From Allodiplogaster sudhausi (Eukaryota; Nematoda; Chromadorea; Rhabditida; Diplogasteridae), in the NCBI GenBank assembly GCA_945643635.1, contig CALZFC010000042.1, forward strand, positions 2,352,501-2,416,500: 64,000 nucleotides of DNA, written 5' to 3'. This document shows, one piece after another, positions 24,660 to 36,459 of the stretch. The translations under genes and the position numbers were made by a program. The notes beneath the pieces are model-generated. The model did not search any database and was not told where the DNA came from. It saw nothing but the letters and a program-made list of their open reading frames with translations. The number at the start of each line of letters is the position of its first letter. The first letter of the stretch is position 1.

Positions 24660-26923
24660 ACTGCCACTCGCAGGCAAACCAATTCCTCAATATACTCTTT
24701 TAATGCCCGCTCGATTGTTAACAAGACCCACGAATTATCATCCCTTTTCTCCCGTTCGTTTGCAATCATTGCTATTGTCGAGACATGGCTTACCTCTTCC
24801 TTGCCTGACAACTTTCTACTTAACGGTTCTCCCGATTACTCTATTATCCGCCAAGACCGCACCAGACGCAAAGGCGGCGGTGTTGCCCTCATCTTCCGCT
24901 CTTCCATCTCCACCACCACCTTATTGTCACTTTCTTGCCCCCACGCTTTCGAATTGCTCGCAGTTGACGCTAGCTTCAGTAGCGACCCCATCCGCATCAT
25001 CTTAGTTTATCGCGCTCCCGCTTGCCCATCTGATGATAACACTAACCTTGTCAAGCTTCTCACAGATCTCTCTGCTCCTCATCCTACCATTCTTCTTGGC
25101 GACTTTAACTACCCGGACATTCTATGGAACTCTTCCCCACCGGCCACCATTTCTTCACTCTCCCCTTCATCCAGACTCTTCCATGATTTTACTTCCTCGT
25201 GTCAGCTTGCCCAACTCGCTCCTTCCCCTACTTGCAACAACCACTTCCTTGACCTAGTCCTATCCAATACTCCCTCCCTTATTACAAACGTCACTCTCTC
25301 TCCCCCTTTCTTCAACTCTGATCATTCGGCAATCGAAGCCACCCTCTCTCTGTCTCATTCCAAACCCTCCTTCACCTATGTCAGAGACTACGCTAAAGTT
25401 GATTACCATGCTGCTTGTCAATTTCTCTTAGATTATTATTCTTTTCCCGCTCCTTTCCATAGACTTACCGATGTCAACATGATGTATGAAACTTTCACTT
25501 CTGCTCTCCGTGTTGTAGAAGATCTTTTTGTTCCCTTTAAGAAAGTTTCTTCCCAAGGTGTCCGTCTTCCCAACCACATCATCCGCCTCAAACGTAAGCG
25601 CTATCAATCTTGGCTCAATATGTTAGCTCTTGACTCTGACTCATCCCGCTCAGCTTATGCATCAGCCAATGCCCTTTATTGTAGAGCTATGGATAAGTAT
25701 TCTAGGAACGTAGAGAAACATGTCATTAAATCCAATAACAAGTCCCTTTTCTTCCGATTCATGCGTAACCGTATATCATCCAAGCCTCGAGGAGTCGACT
25801 CCCTCACTTCCCCCTCAGGCTCCTCTTGTTTCACGGATAAGGATAAGGCCCAACTTCTTGCCGACACCTTCGCTTCTGCCTATACCATTGACAATGGCTC
25901 CCTCCCTTCGTTGCCACCCAATCATCGTTTCCGTCCTCCTTCTGATTTTTCTATAAATTTCCCTCGTCATGAAATCTGTCGTCTCATTCAATCTTGGAAG
26001 AACTCATCGTGTAAAACCCCAGACAATTTTAATTTGCTTTTTATCAAGAACTTAGCTATCCCCATCTCTGAAGCCCTTGAATATATCTTTGATTACTCCT
26101 ATGCCACTTCCTCTGTCCCTTCAGCATGGAAATCGTCAATAGTTATCCCCATTAAGAAGAAGCAACCTTACTCTGACCCTTCCAACTATCGCCCCATTTC
26201 TATAACCTCCCTATTTTCACGCCTTTTTGAAAGAATGCTTTGTAGGAAACTCTATTCTTTTTGCAACGATGCACATATTATTCCTGATCAACAATATGGT
26301 TTTAGGCCAAAACGCTCCATCGATTTCCAAATGTTAAGTTGTCTCGAATTATGGACCTCCGCAATGGCCAACTCTCAGTTCACTGATGTAATTTACTTTG
26401 ATGACGCCCGTGCTTTTGATCGTGTTTCTCACCCCAAGCTCATCCATAAGCTTGGTCTTCTTTCTCTCCCGCCTAAGTGTATATCTTGGATCGCCTCCTT
26501 CCTTAGCAATCGCACCTTTTCTGTCCGTGTCGCCTCCTCCCTCTCGCCCCCTCTTCCTGTCACTAGCGGAATCCCGCAAGGTACAGTTCTTGGTCCTCTC
26601 CTTTTTATCCTATTTACTAGCGACCTTCCCTCTCTTATCTCTTCACATGATGTACATTCTAGTTGTTTCGCTGACGATCTTAAGATTTTTCGCTCATTTA
26701 CTAAGTGTTCTTCTCATGCTCCCCTTCAGGCGGCCATTGACTAAGTTGCATCCTGGGCCAACAAATGGCAACTCCCCCTCGCCCCCCTCAAGTGTTCCGT
26801 CCTCCATTTAGGCAAATCCAACCCCAAGCTACCTTACCACCTTAACGGCGCTCCCCTTACCCCAGTAGACAGCATCCGAGATCTCGGCATTATTATTGAC
26901 TCTTCTCTTTCCTTTTCATCCCA
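24660..26923 (+). pseudogene. LINE ORF2 (endonuclease-reverse transcriptase), 5' part
   Basis: Open from about 24660; conserved endonuclease blocks begin at 24699 (FNARSIVNK), then IAIVETWL, the LLGDFNYPDILW active-site region and NSDHSAIEATL. Reverse transcriptase follows: SNYRPISITSLFSRLFERML, DQQYGFRPKRS, YFDDARAFDRVSHPKL, SGIPQGTVLGPLLFILF and the catalytic SCFADDLKIF. An in-frame TAA at 26742-26744 truncates the RT. The same frame then continues to encode a normal LINE thumb region (WANKWQLPLAPLKCSVLHLG) up to the transposon insertion, so this is a single nonsense change plus an insertion. Confidence 0.92.
26922..26923. repeat. Target-site duplication CA (left)
   Basis: CA at 26922-26923 matches CA at 36460-36461. 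Removing the element and one copy gives ...TCC CAC TGC TCG..., which rejoins the LINE frame without a gap. Confidence 0.75.
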
Positions 26924-26943
26924 CACACAGAAAACGATGTGAC
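26924..26943. repeat. Left terminal inverted repeat of the DNA transposon
   Basis: CACACAGAAAACGATGTGAC; pairs with 36440-36459 (18 of 20 bases). Confidence 0.85.
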
Positions 26944-27165
26944 ACGGGATGTCACAATTTGATGTCACAATAATGTACCGATTTTACTTCGGTACATATG
27001 TGTTCCACCCCATGTCACAATTTATGTTCCAAAAAATTGTGACCTCCAGTGAAACAGAAATGTGACGCGCCATGTCACAATTTTCGAGCGGTGGAGGGCA
27101 ACGTATCCCAGCAAAAATGTGACATTGCATGTCACAATTAGGCGGCAGCACATAAATTGTGACAT
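26936..27165. repeat. Left subterminal repeat cluster (TGTGAC/GTCACA)
   Basis: About ten copies of GTCACAAT or its complement ATTGTGAC/TGTGAC occur in ~230 bases, often as facing pairs such as TGTGACATTGCATGTCACAA. Such clusters are normally transposase-binding sites. Confidence 0.85.
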
Positions 27166-27699
27166 GCTCCCACCGTTAGCTCCGCCCCTTTTGCTCTCCC
27201 TCCCCCTTCATCCATTCTTCGAATTAGTGATTCATTTACTATTATGCATGCCACTGGCATTTAATAACAAGAAGAATTATTCATTAAGTTAGTGAGACCT
27301 TCAAAAGATTACAGTAACAACTCAACACATTCACAAGGAAACAGTAACAACTAACACACTTACAAGATAACCGCGCCGAGTTAAATGAATTTGGGCTACT
27401 TAATCATGATAAAATTGAGTTACTGGTCATAAAACGACAAGAATTAATACATTCTGTAAAGACTGTTTTTCTTAGAAGGATATGTCTATGTTACCAGTTA
27501 CTTTCTGAATGAATCTTGGAAATAAAAATTCGATAGTTCTAAAATGAAAGAAACGTATAGCATGAAAGCAAGTTAAAAAATGAAACAATCTTTTACTAAG
27601 ATGAAAGAATGTTCTCAAGTGAAATAAACTCAAGTAAAAGAAAATTTTCAGATGTAAGAGTCAACAAAAAAATGTGATCTAATGAGATCAGACTGGCCT
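27166..27699. other. Non-coding interior of the transposon
   Basis: AT-rich sequence between the left subterminal repeats and the stop codon of the second transposon gene. No gene or repeat was recognised; it probably includes that gene's 3' UTR. Confidence 0.6.
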
Positions 27700-30686
27700 C
27701 TATTCGGCCATAATGGCCTCCAACTTGCGGTAGATGAGCCCTGCATCTCTTGACATGGGCTCCGGAATGCCGAGCAGATTCGCAAGAAGGGACAGCTCTT
27801 GTTTCACTTCGTGTGGGTACTCGAGGTCGAACAACCAGAAGCAAGCGAGGTAGGAGAGAAGCGCATGGGCAAGGTCTCCAGAAACCTGCAGCAAGCGTAT
27901 TATAAAGCAGGTAAAAAATAAATAAAAAAGCTATGAGTATAAGAATTTTTTTTAATTTGTTAAAATTACATTTTTTTAATTTGTTAAAATTACATTTCAA
28001 CTTTTTTTTTTTAACAAAACATGACTGACGGTTACATCGACTCCCTCAAGAGCGATGATGAACTTGGCAGAGACATCACCGTATGCGACTATCACCGGCT
28101 GCCGGATGCCCTCATTCTTGAGTTGATCAAGAGCCGACGACGCAGAATGATGTGCCTAAGCAGCATAGTTTACACTCCTCTCGCTGTATCGTCTCTCTTT
28201 CTCGCTCCTTTTCACTCACAAGATAAGAAAAAGGCAACAGGAAACTAATGTCACTTAACTTATAAGCAATAGGTAGATATTGATTGGGAGTTTGAATTGT
28301 AATAAATAACGGACCAGGAAGCGATTGTAGACGAACTTGACACGAGATGGCTTCTTCTTTTTGTCTGTATGCTCGAACAGTGCCAGCATGTTGAGTAAGA
28401 ACTCGAATGTAGCGAAATCTGAGGCATACAATTATTCTCTTTTTAACAGTTCGATGAATAGTTTGGAAATACAATTGAACCTGGGTTACAAAGATAAATA
28501 CTTAGTACACATGGATGCATTTTTTTCGATAACTCAAAACTTTATAAGGTTGAAAATACCGAACCATTTGTTCCAGGCGGGAAGGCGTTCGCTTCAACAA
28601 GAGATCTTCTCTTCGCTTCGGATATTACGCGCAGGGCACGCTGAGACATTGCCGGCGCAATCTTCTCTTGCAATCTCCGTGGAAAGTCTCCCGCGGAAGC
28701 GCACTTTGACGCGATGAAGTCATCGACAATCTGCAAGCAAATTCAAAAGTATATTTGTCTAATGTGAATTCCAAAAATTTTGTTCTAAACTCAAGCCATA
28801 GAGCAAGAAATAACTCATGTAAGTATAGACAAATTATTTAAATGTAAAACAAAATCCGATAAATAAAAAATCACATACGTAACGGGACTGCGCGTAGAAG
28901 GAGTAACGTGTCGTTGTTGCTCGCGGAGGCTTGTTCTGGCAAAAGCGTATACGACAGTTTCTAAAAAAAATTATATATCGCCATTTGTGAGAGAGCTGCT
29001 ACTAGTAGTAGAATTTTACATTTTAATCTAAAGACTCTCTTATATATGACAAAATGAAATATCTGTATAACTTTAAAGACTCGAGAGACAAAAACCTCTT
29101 CTGCTTAAGGAGTTCGAGGTGCTCGACAGAGCCGTGTATCAAGTTGTTAATTCGCTTAAACAAAAGGTTTTGTAATGCCTTTAATTTTCAAAATATAACA
29201 GTATCTTGTAGAGCTTTAACTGACATTTAAATGATCGTCAGTTTCTCTCTCCTCCTCGTTATCCGAAGAAGCAAGCCACTCTCGGCTGCCTGCTTTCTTC
29301 TTGTACTCTCTGATGGGCTGTGATAGCAAGCTTCTTTTTCCAAGAAGAGATCTGACCCGCCTAACGCGGCATTCGACAAGTCCCTTGTGGCTATCGATGA
29401 AGGCATCCTGAAATGCTTTCTGTAGTTACATCAGAGAAAATTCAGGTAACTAGCAATGCGTTATCGAGTCTTTCAAATTTCATAATGATCTTCATTCAGT
29501 TAAAAACTGTTGTGTAGAAAAAAAGGTTGCTAACTATAGAACAGTTGGGGTATCCTGCGAATAGATGCGTAACGAAGCTCCGCGTCTCTTTCGGGGATGG
29601 TTTTTCTCTGCTAAAAAAGTGCGGTAAAATATCAGTTGTTCAAGAGTTGAAAACTAGCGTGTCAGCGTATGTCAGCAGAAAGTCGGCGATCCTTCTCGTA
29701 AGCAGGCAGCGGCCAACCCTGTCGTCCGAAATGTCATACGACGGGTCATCTTGTAGCCTCTTGAGGAATGGAGCTCCTTGCTTGCCAACCAATAACTTCT
29801 CAAAGCTGCATTTCAAAAGGCGCTGGTTCAGACGATGGTAGAAGGGGTCTTAAACGCATACGTTTACTTGTTAAAAGGAAAATTAATTAGAAATCTGCTT
29901 GCGCCGAGTTTTGCTTGCATACTAAAGGATACAACAGACAAAAGTGCAGTTTACTAAACAGAAATTTAAAGGCCTGCCTGTGTACATCGTCCGATCTGGA
30001 ACTGCCGAGGGAGTTCTGACCAACGGTGACTCCGAGCGAACTTGAGGTGTCGAGGGATGAGAAATCGCTAAGTAAATTAAATGAATTACTATCGTAGAGC
30101 TTACAATCTGAGTATGATTTACCTCCAAGCTCTTCAAGATCGCGATCTTTGTCGACTTCTCTCTCACAAGGGTTAGCATCTTCAACATCAACTGAAAATT
30201 CATGAATCTAAGATATGACCATTCATTTTAGTATAACCTTGCTCCGCTCGAGTATCATCAGGAAAAACTGGGTTTTTCTCCCACGAGAGCGCAGTCGGAT
30301 TGGTTGGCGAAAGGGACTCATTTTTTACCAGGAATGTGGAAGAAATCGAGAGGGATAGCTCCTGGCTGTTCATCGTAGTCGAAGTTGCCGGACTCTGAGA
30401 AGATCCACGTAAAAATATACTCATTTAGAGAGATAGGCAATCGGTAAACCTCGAGTAAGCTTCCTGTTGCTATGTAATGTGCGTGTGGCGCCGCAACAAC
30501 TTGAGAGGGGTGAACGTCTATCATACGCTGAGGAGTGTTGAGCTGCAGCCTGACATTTGTCAGAGGGGAGCCAGTCCGTGTACTCACATATTGCTTGACT
30601 TGTGCAATGGTCTCGAAGTAGCAGTCCTCTTCGCCCAAACACTCGGGCTCAGGAGCACCCGCTTCCAACAGAATGGTTAGACGCAT
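27700..30686 (-). CDS. Transposon accessory protein, 'SAMD3-like' type
   Basis: Begins with ATG at 30686 (MRLTILLEAGAPEPECLG), a ~90-residue N-terminal domain resembling the small alpha/beta N-terminus seen in transposon-linked uncharacterised animal proteins. Later exons encode an acidic Ser-rich linker (30380-30000), CSFEKLLVGKQGAPFLKRL (about 29800), REYKKKAGSREWL (about 29300), IVDDFIASKCASAGDFPRRL (28730 down), NMLALFEHTDKKK and KFVYNRFL (28400-28310), QPVIVAYGDVSAKFIIALEG (28110-28035) and a C-terminal exon (27894-27700) with HALLSYLACFWLFDLEYPHE. The last two blocks match my recollection of the C-terminal region of SAMD3-like proteins found beside such transposases. The biochemical role is unknown. 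No frameshift was seen in the exons checked, though not every splice junction was resolved. Confidence 0.75.
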
Positions 30687-30837
30687 TGGGTCTAACGCTA
30701 AAGATCACACTAACTAGGAAATAAATCATGCAAATGATCACATATTCGTGAGCCGTCGTAAATAACGGGATAAATTGAAATATTGATCTTCAGATCAAAG
30801 TATTTGTTTATTGCTAAGAGAAAATAACGAAAATATT

Positions 30838-33800
30838 CTAGCAGTGGCAGAGGGCGTGTCTTGGCATGAAAGCGGTCTCATTTCCCTCGGGGTAGCCGTC
30901 AAGAGGCAGTGGATCAAAAAGTTCCTTGAAAAAGACAGTTGTGATCGCTCCAGATGCGGTGAAGAAGCAACATTGTCTGCTGTCATCAAATCGAGCGGGA
31001 TGTCCGATCTTTGCAACGATCTTCCATGTTTGTTCCGTGAATGCGAAGCAATCGATCTGGGCAGGAACAAAGCTGCTACTCTTGTTCAGCAAAACGATGT
31101 CTCCCGACTTGTAGAGTGTCCCGTGATGCTGGAGTAGGAGAGTGCACTTCACCCGTCGTTCCTTCAGAACTGCCCGTGCGAGCGCTGACACTTGATGTTG
31201 CTCGATTCCTTTTCCGGGAACGAATTCCGCCTCCTTCTGAAGACGTAGTGCCCAAAGAGTGCGCTGGATGTGAGTTGCGAACGTGCACGGCAGACACGTG
31301 AAGTTCCTTGTAATGTAGGACCGTCGCTTGACGTACGCATTCAGTTGCTCGAATTGCAGAGTACTCAGTTGTCCAACTGGCCCTAGAGAACGAATCGCAG
31401 CTGCATAGTGCAGCAACGCGTGCGTCTTGTAGATGGGCCTGGACGAATGGGCTGCAGCTGCGCGAGAGGGCGGAATGTCCAGAGGGACAACTCGCCAAGC
31501 AAGAGACACGTATTCCTCGGCCGTAGAACGTACCAAATCAATGTCGCCAGATGTCAACTCGAATGAGCAGAGAAGGCGACTCAACTCGGAAAAGCGCTGG
31601 AACAGAAGCCGGATCTCAGGTTCCGCAACCATTACGTCCAACGGGAAGAGAAATGGGACGAGCCGAATGAGAAATGCTGTGTCGGCTGCCTTTTGCCCGG
31701 ACACAGGGTCACCTTGCGAAACATCGGCCGGGATTGGGTTGATTGTGCAGCTGCTGTCGACTCGCCCAGTAGCAAAGGCACATAACTTATCGTTGATATC
31801 CTTGAGCGGAAGTCCATTCCGAATGATGGCCCGAATGACCACTCCTAGAAGACGGCAGCTCTCGCCCTCGTACAAGTCGTGGGCGATATCACAGTAGGCA
31901 TCCTCCGACACGTGGTATCCCGTAATGCCGTTGAGTGGCGAATCCCCCATCACGCCAAAAGCAGGAGGGCCGTTCGCTTGATACCTTAAGTTATCGCTTA
32001 AATTCATCCAATCTCCGATCAACGACAAAGGAACCGACCACGCCAAAGTCCGTAATTGGCAGTCCTTCTCTAGGTGAACGGCTCCAAAGTCGCGGTAGTT
32101 GGTCAAGCAGTGACGGCAAGGGAAACCTCCGGAAAAGCACGTCTGCATCTGGCGGACTTGGTTTAGTGCCAGGTTATCACCAAGAACCGAGTGCAGCCAA
32201 GGGTAGACGACAACGCTTCGCCCTCTCCACGACACCATGATTCCGTTTTCGTAGAGTACGTTCAACTCTACCTAAGAAGTTAAACTAATTGATGATCTTT
32301 ATTTACAACTTTTACGCTTTTTAAAAATTTTACTTCAAATATATTACGGCACCTTGAAGCTTTCTAGAAGAGGCTTGTAGCCATAAGCCTTGTGATCAGA
32401 CCCGTACGATGTCGCGTAGAGAAACCTAAAGCATTTACTTGAAGAACTGCTTTTTTTATTTTAGCATTTTGACACTTACTTCCATTTATGTAGACACGAA
32501 GCATGCCGTCTCAGTCCGGAAAAAGTGAAGAACATCATGGTTTGAGAGTGGTTAGACGACGCCTTTCGTAGACCACTTCCAGGGCAAACGTCATCGAGGT
32601 ATACCACAATCGGAAGTAGTGGTTTCTTCGTTCTGGAGGTAGCGTCACGAAACCGTTGCCCGTCCAGTGGAGACAGGAAATTCCCCCTTCCGAATGGCTC
32701 CATTTCTAACACCTGAAAAGCATACAGATTCTATATACTTCAATGTAACACAAAATAGCGATAAACCTGTTGAAATTCCACGTTCCGAAAGGCCGCTTCT
32801 ATCGAATCCTTCAGTGGGACAATGTAGAACTTGCACGGTCGATCGACACGACTCTGCTTCCCATCCAAGTCGCGTACGGGGACAGTCATCGTCCCCATTT
32901 GTCGAGGCAAAGGTTCAATGTAGTCCTGTTCTTGTCGAAGCGCAGCCTTCCTTCTGTATGATGTAGCAACGGTGTTCAGTGTAGCCATAAACTGATCGAA
33001 ATGGGAGTCGTTCATGGCTCGAACGTTCTTAGCGATACGGCGAATCAGATCCACCATTTTATCCGTTTCCGACTCTGTTATTCCAATTCGGCTTGTGGAG
33101 GTGAGGATCTCGGCTCTAATCGTTTCGCAGAAGTTGGTCGAATCATCAGCTTCGAGCGCTTCCGAGTCGTCATTCTCATCGTCCTCCTCCTCCAGCTCAG
33201 TTGCAGATATGTCGCCGTCCAACTCCTCAACATCCTCTTGAAGAGACGAGGCATCCTTGTTGCCATTGTCATCAACATCCACATCCATTGCACCATCGCT
33301 ATCGCTGCTGTCGGAATAAAGACCCCTCATCAGAGCAGGATCTGAAGAGAAGACTTGCGATGTTCAATAGTGAGGTACTGTTATTACTTGTTTAAATTAC
33401 TACTCACGTTGTTGGCTCAAGTGAACCCGCCATGCTTGAAATCGTCCGAACTCAGATGAGCAAAAGCGGCAGTGATATTGATTTTCTCCAAGGTGTGACT
33501 GTTGACAATGCCGTTTTAAGTGGGCCAATGTAGGAAGCTCCTCCTCGCAGACGTCCGCTGGACAACGCATCGTTAAGATTCTAAACTGTAATTTGTTGTT
33601 TTCCTTTTTCATTAGATATTAACATTCAATGTTATCTTTCTATGTGCTCTTTCTTTCTATAGTTCTTGCAGCCTTGTATTCCTTTTTTCGTCTAAAACTT
33701 TCTTCCATAACTATATTGTTTTGTCTTAATAATGAATTTTTTTTCTGTATGAATATTCTTAAGCATATAACATGCTTAACAAATATTGGATATCGTAACG

Positions 33801-36107
33801 TAATTAAAAACCAACTTTGTAACAGAAAAATACAAATCACACGTTTGCATTTGTGCAATTCGTTAATTCTCAATTCGTTGTAACCAGTGGGTTGTGTTAC
33901 AGTAGTTCATAGTAAACAAAAGAGTTGCCCAGAAAAAAATACTTTGTAAAAACTTTCAAATAACACTCTTACAATGGAGCGATTCGCTTATTTTCAATCA
34001 GTTGTTACTACTGGTTGGGTTACGGTAGTTTATAGTAAACATAAAGGTGCCCAGAAAAATCCACTCAAAAAACTTACTCTTTTGAATAGGAACGCAATCG
34101 CTTATTCTCAATTACTTCAAGGAATTTACTTGCACAGACACATACAGAACAGATTGGGATACGGTACCTTTAAGAAATTAAACTTGTCCAGAAATTTATC
34201 ACTTTCCATTTAAAATAAATCATTGGTACGGATTCGCGAATTAATTCGCTCAAATTTCGTAAGGTTACGGTTCTGGGCAACTCTCCTGAAAATCAAGAAC
34301 AGTTTCCCAGAAATGGGAGAAAATAAATACCTTTGAATATAATTTAAAAGTCAAAAGATATAAGCTTACATTCTCTAAACTTAGCGTAACTTCGCTAATC
34401 AATGGCAACTACAGCTTCGATAATTGTAATTGTAAGTCACATAAAGCACTTACAAAAGCATCTCAAGGTTTCAAGTAACTTTTCACTTGCACCAACAGTA
34501 TTCCAATACTCGATAAGTTTAAGGACGAGAGTACGGTATGTTAAATATTTAAAAAAAAATAAGTTAAATCACATCCCACCTTGCTGCAAATGTCGCACCG
34601 GAACGGCTTCCGATCAGTGTGGTTGACGGCGTGTTGTTGGAGACCTGGAAAAAACTTACATTTGGAAATATTTCAGTTCAGAATATACAATGGTAATCCT
34701 GTATAAAATGTTGAGCAAAAAAGAAGCATTAATTATTCGTCGTACCAAAATTTATTTTCTTTTTTTAAAATATACACATCGAGTTGGGTTACGGTACTTC
34801 TTAGAAAAGAAAAGAAAGAAACAAGAAAAGAACAGTTTCGCTTATTTTAAATAAGTTATACAGAGCTGGTTTGATTACGGTTTTTTTTCTGGAAAACAAA
34901 AGAAACTTGCCCAGAAATTGAATTAACTACATAACCGATAGGGTATAAAAAGGTATTGTCGATTTCACAGAATAATTCCTAATTTTGGGCATCATCCTGA
35001 GGGACAGATGGGCAGAAACAGCTAACAAACCTTGCTAATATTTAGGATCATCGACAGTGGCTTCTATTCCCTGATAATAACAACTACAAATTTCTAACCA
35101 CGTTACCCTAGAATTGAAGACTAGACAATGTATATAAACATAACGAACCTTCGCAAGTCTGCGGCAGCTTCAGATGGCAGAAGCGCGGTCTGCGCGGAGA
35201 TGCGATGTCTTCCAGCTCCGGTAGGAAGTCAGGGGAAGAGTGCGTACCGATTTTCTAAACAACGCATTATTTATATTTAAAATCTTTTGAATTGTATTAT
35301 CCTGCTTTCAAAGTTAAGAAAAATTATAAACGTGGAATAGGTAATAACAAATGAACAAGGAAAAAAAATGTTCGGAACAAACTTTTCAATGTGTGGGAAA
35401 ATGAGTTTTTTGTACTCTTAAAGAACAATAAACGAACGAAACTTATTTAAAAGTCAAAGTTGTTAGACGAGTCTGAAAAGTTATCGTACCTGGACAAAAA
35501 TGCAGCAGCTTAAGCGTTGAAGCTGCGCGGTGCGCGGTTGTTGGGTGGATTGGGCAAGAGAAATACTGAAAATATAAAATTGCTGAAATAAGTATACGAA
35601 TTTCAACATGAAATATAAACGATAGTTAATGTACCAATAAAGAGAAAACACATTAAATATTTAAATTCGTTGGGAAGAATGGCAGCATCAATTAACAGAT
35701 GTATCAACTTATGAAGAAAAGAATTAAAAGCAAACCACGCTCGGATGTCGAAAGAATTTGATCTTGCTGCGCGCGCCGACACGCTGTCTAGTTCCAGCAA
35801 TCGCAGACAAGAAGGGCTAGCCTGATAAGAAAAGAACAACGTTGCATATTCAGCATATTTAATAATGTTAATTTTATCACTCATTCGTGAGAAAAGAATG
35901 ACAAAAGTGCTGACAATAAGGGAATAAAAACTGCAATAGAAACTTGCAAGAATAAACATTAACAAATCAGCTTTTTCATATCAATAGCGGGATGAATGAG
36001 TTAAACTTTTCAATTACTTACTATTAGAAGTTGAGTCTCCAGTTGTTGATCGAGAGCACAAAGAGCAGCTTGGCTAACTACGCGGCCCGGGGACTCTCGC
36101 TTTCTAA
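30838..36107 (-). CDS. C2H2 zinc-finger DDE-type transposase of the 9.5-kb element
   Basis: About ten exons join in phase without stops: 36107-36027 (VSQAALCALDQQLETQLLI), ~35820, ~35565, ~35255 (FCHLKLPQTCE), ~34645 (HTDRKPFRCDICSK), 33590-33412 (CPADVCEEELPTLAHLKRHC, YHCRFCSSEFGRFQAWRVH), 33341-32767 (strongly acidic linker, then a helical region), 32712-32480 (VYLDDVCPGSGL), 32425-32352, and 32271-30838. The final 1.4-kb exon has CRHCLTNYRDF, AHDLYEGE and KTHALLHYAAAIRSLGP. Zinc fingers followed by a D-D-type catalytic core and an HDL-EG motif are typical of animal CACTA-like transposases. The first exon and start codon are uncertain; an ATG at 36155 would splice in phase but needs a ~32-base intron. 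Confidence 0.88.
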
Positions 36108-36302
36108 CTGACACAAAAGAGCAGAATCGCTACGCTTACACGTTATAAATGTCATATCAAAAAGCGATTCAATATTACAAACATGAAATAAAAAAAGGAT
36201 AAGTTTTAAGTGTTTGTTAACCCGAGATTTTCTTCCGAAAATTAAACGTTCCGTTCAAATGATGATTCCGAATATTTTTTTAAACATGGTCGAAAGTGGT
36301 AC
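36108..36302. promoter_or_regulatory. Presumed promoter/5' region of the transposase gene
   Basis: AT-rich DNA between the first recognisable transposase exon and the right subterminal repeats. Transcription of the minus-strand genes must start here or inside the repeats. Confidence 0.35.
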
Positions 36303-36450
36303 AATGTCACATTTTCTGTTCTCGCATCGCCTCGTCCCCCCTTGCCACCAAAATGTGACATCCGTTGTCACAATTCTCTTCGGCGGCCGCTTGCGTGTCA
36401 CATTTTTGGTCACAATTTTGGATGGAACATTAATTGTGCGTCACATTTTT
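36303..36450. repeat. Right subterminal repeat cluster (TGTGAC/GTCACA)
   Basis: At least seven TGTGAC/GTCACA copies, including TGTGACATCCGTTGTCACAA and GTCACATTTTTGGTCACAAT. This mirrors the left cluster. Confidence 0.85.
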
Positions 36451-36459
36451 TTCTGTGTG
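36440..36459. repeat. Right terminal inverted repeat of the DNA transposon
   Basis: GTCACATTTTTTTCTGTGTG, complementary to 26924-26943 at 18 of 20 bases; followed by the CA target duplication. Confidence 0.85.

Larger units (their letters stand above)
23204..26923 (+). mobile_element. Non-LTR retrotransposon (CR1/L2-like LINE), 5' portion
   Basis: GC-rich leader, an ORF1 with coiled-coil and proline-rich regions, and an ORF2 with AP-type endonuclease and reverse transcriptase. The element is interrupted at 26923 inside the 3' part of ORF2 by a DNA transposon and resumes at 36460. Codons are C-rich, unlike the flanking AT-rich DNA. The clade is inferred from the endonuclease plus RT layout and the short-repeat 3' tail. 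Confidence 0.93.
26924..36459 (-). mobile_element. 9.5-kb DNA transposon (CACTA/EnSpm-like) inserted in the LINE
   Basis: Both ends match as inverted repeats: left CACACAGAAAACGATGTGAC, and the right end reverse-complemented differs at only two positions. Each end carries several TGTGAC-type subterminal repeats in both orientations, as in CACTA elements. The interior encodes two multi-exon minus-strand genes: a zinc-finger transposase (30838-36107) and a second protein (27700-30686). A 2-bp CA duplication flanks it. Superfamily assignment is by termini, subterminal repeats and transposase motifs; it is moderately secure, the mobile-element call itself very secure. Confidence 0.93.

Noticed and set aside
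26924..36459. Helitron or Maverick identity for the large element
   Set aside because: It has terminal inverted repeats and a target duplication, and no rolling-circle Rep/helicase, polymerase B or integrase was seen.
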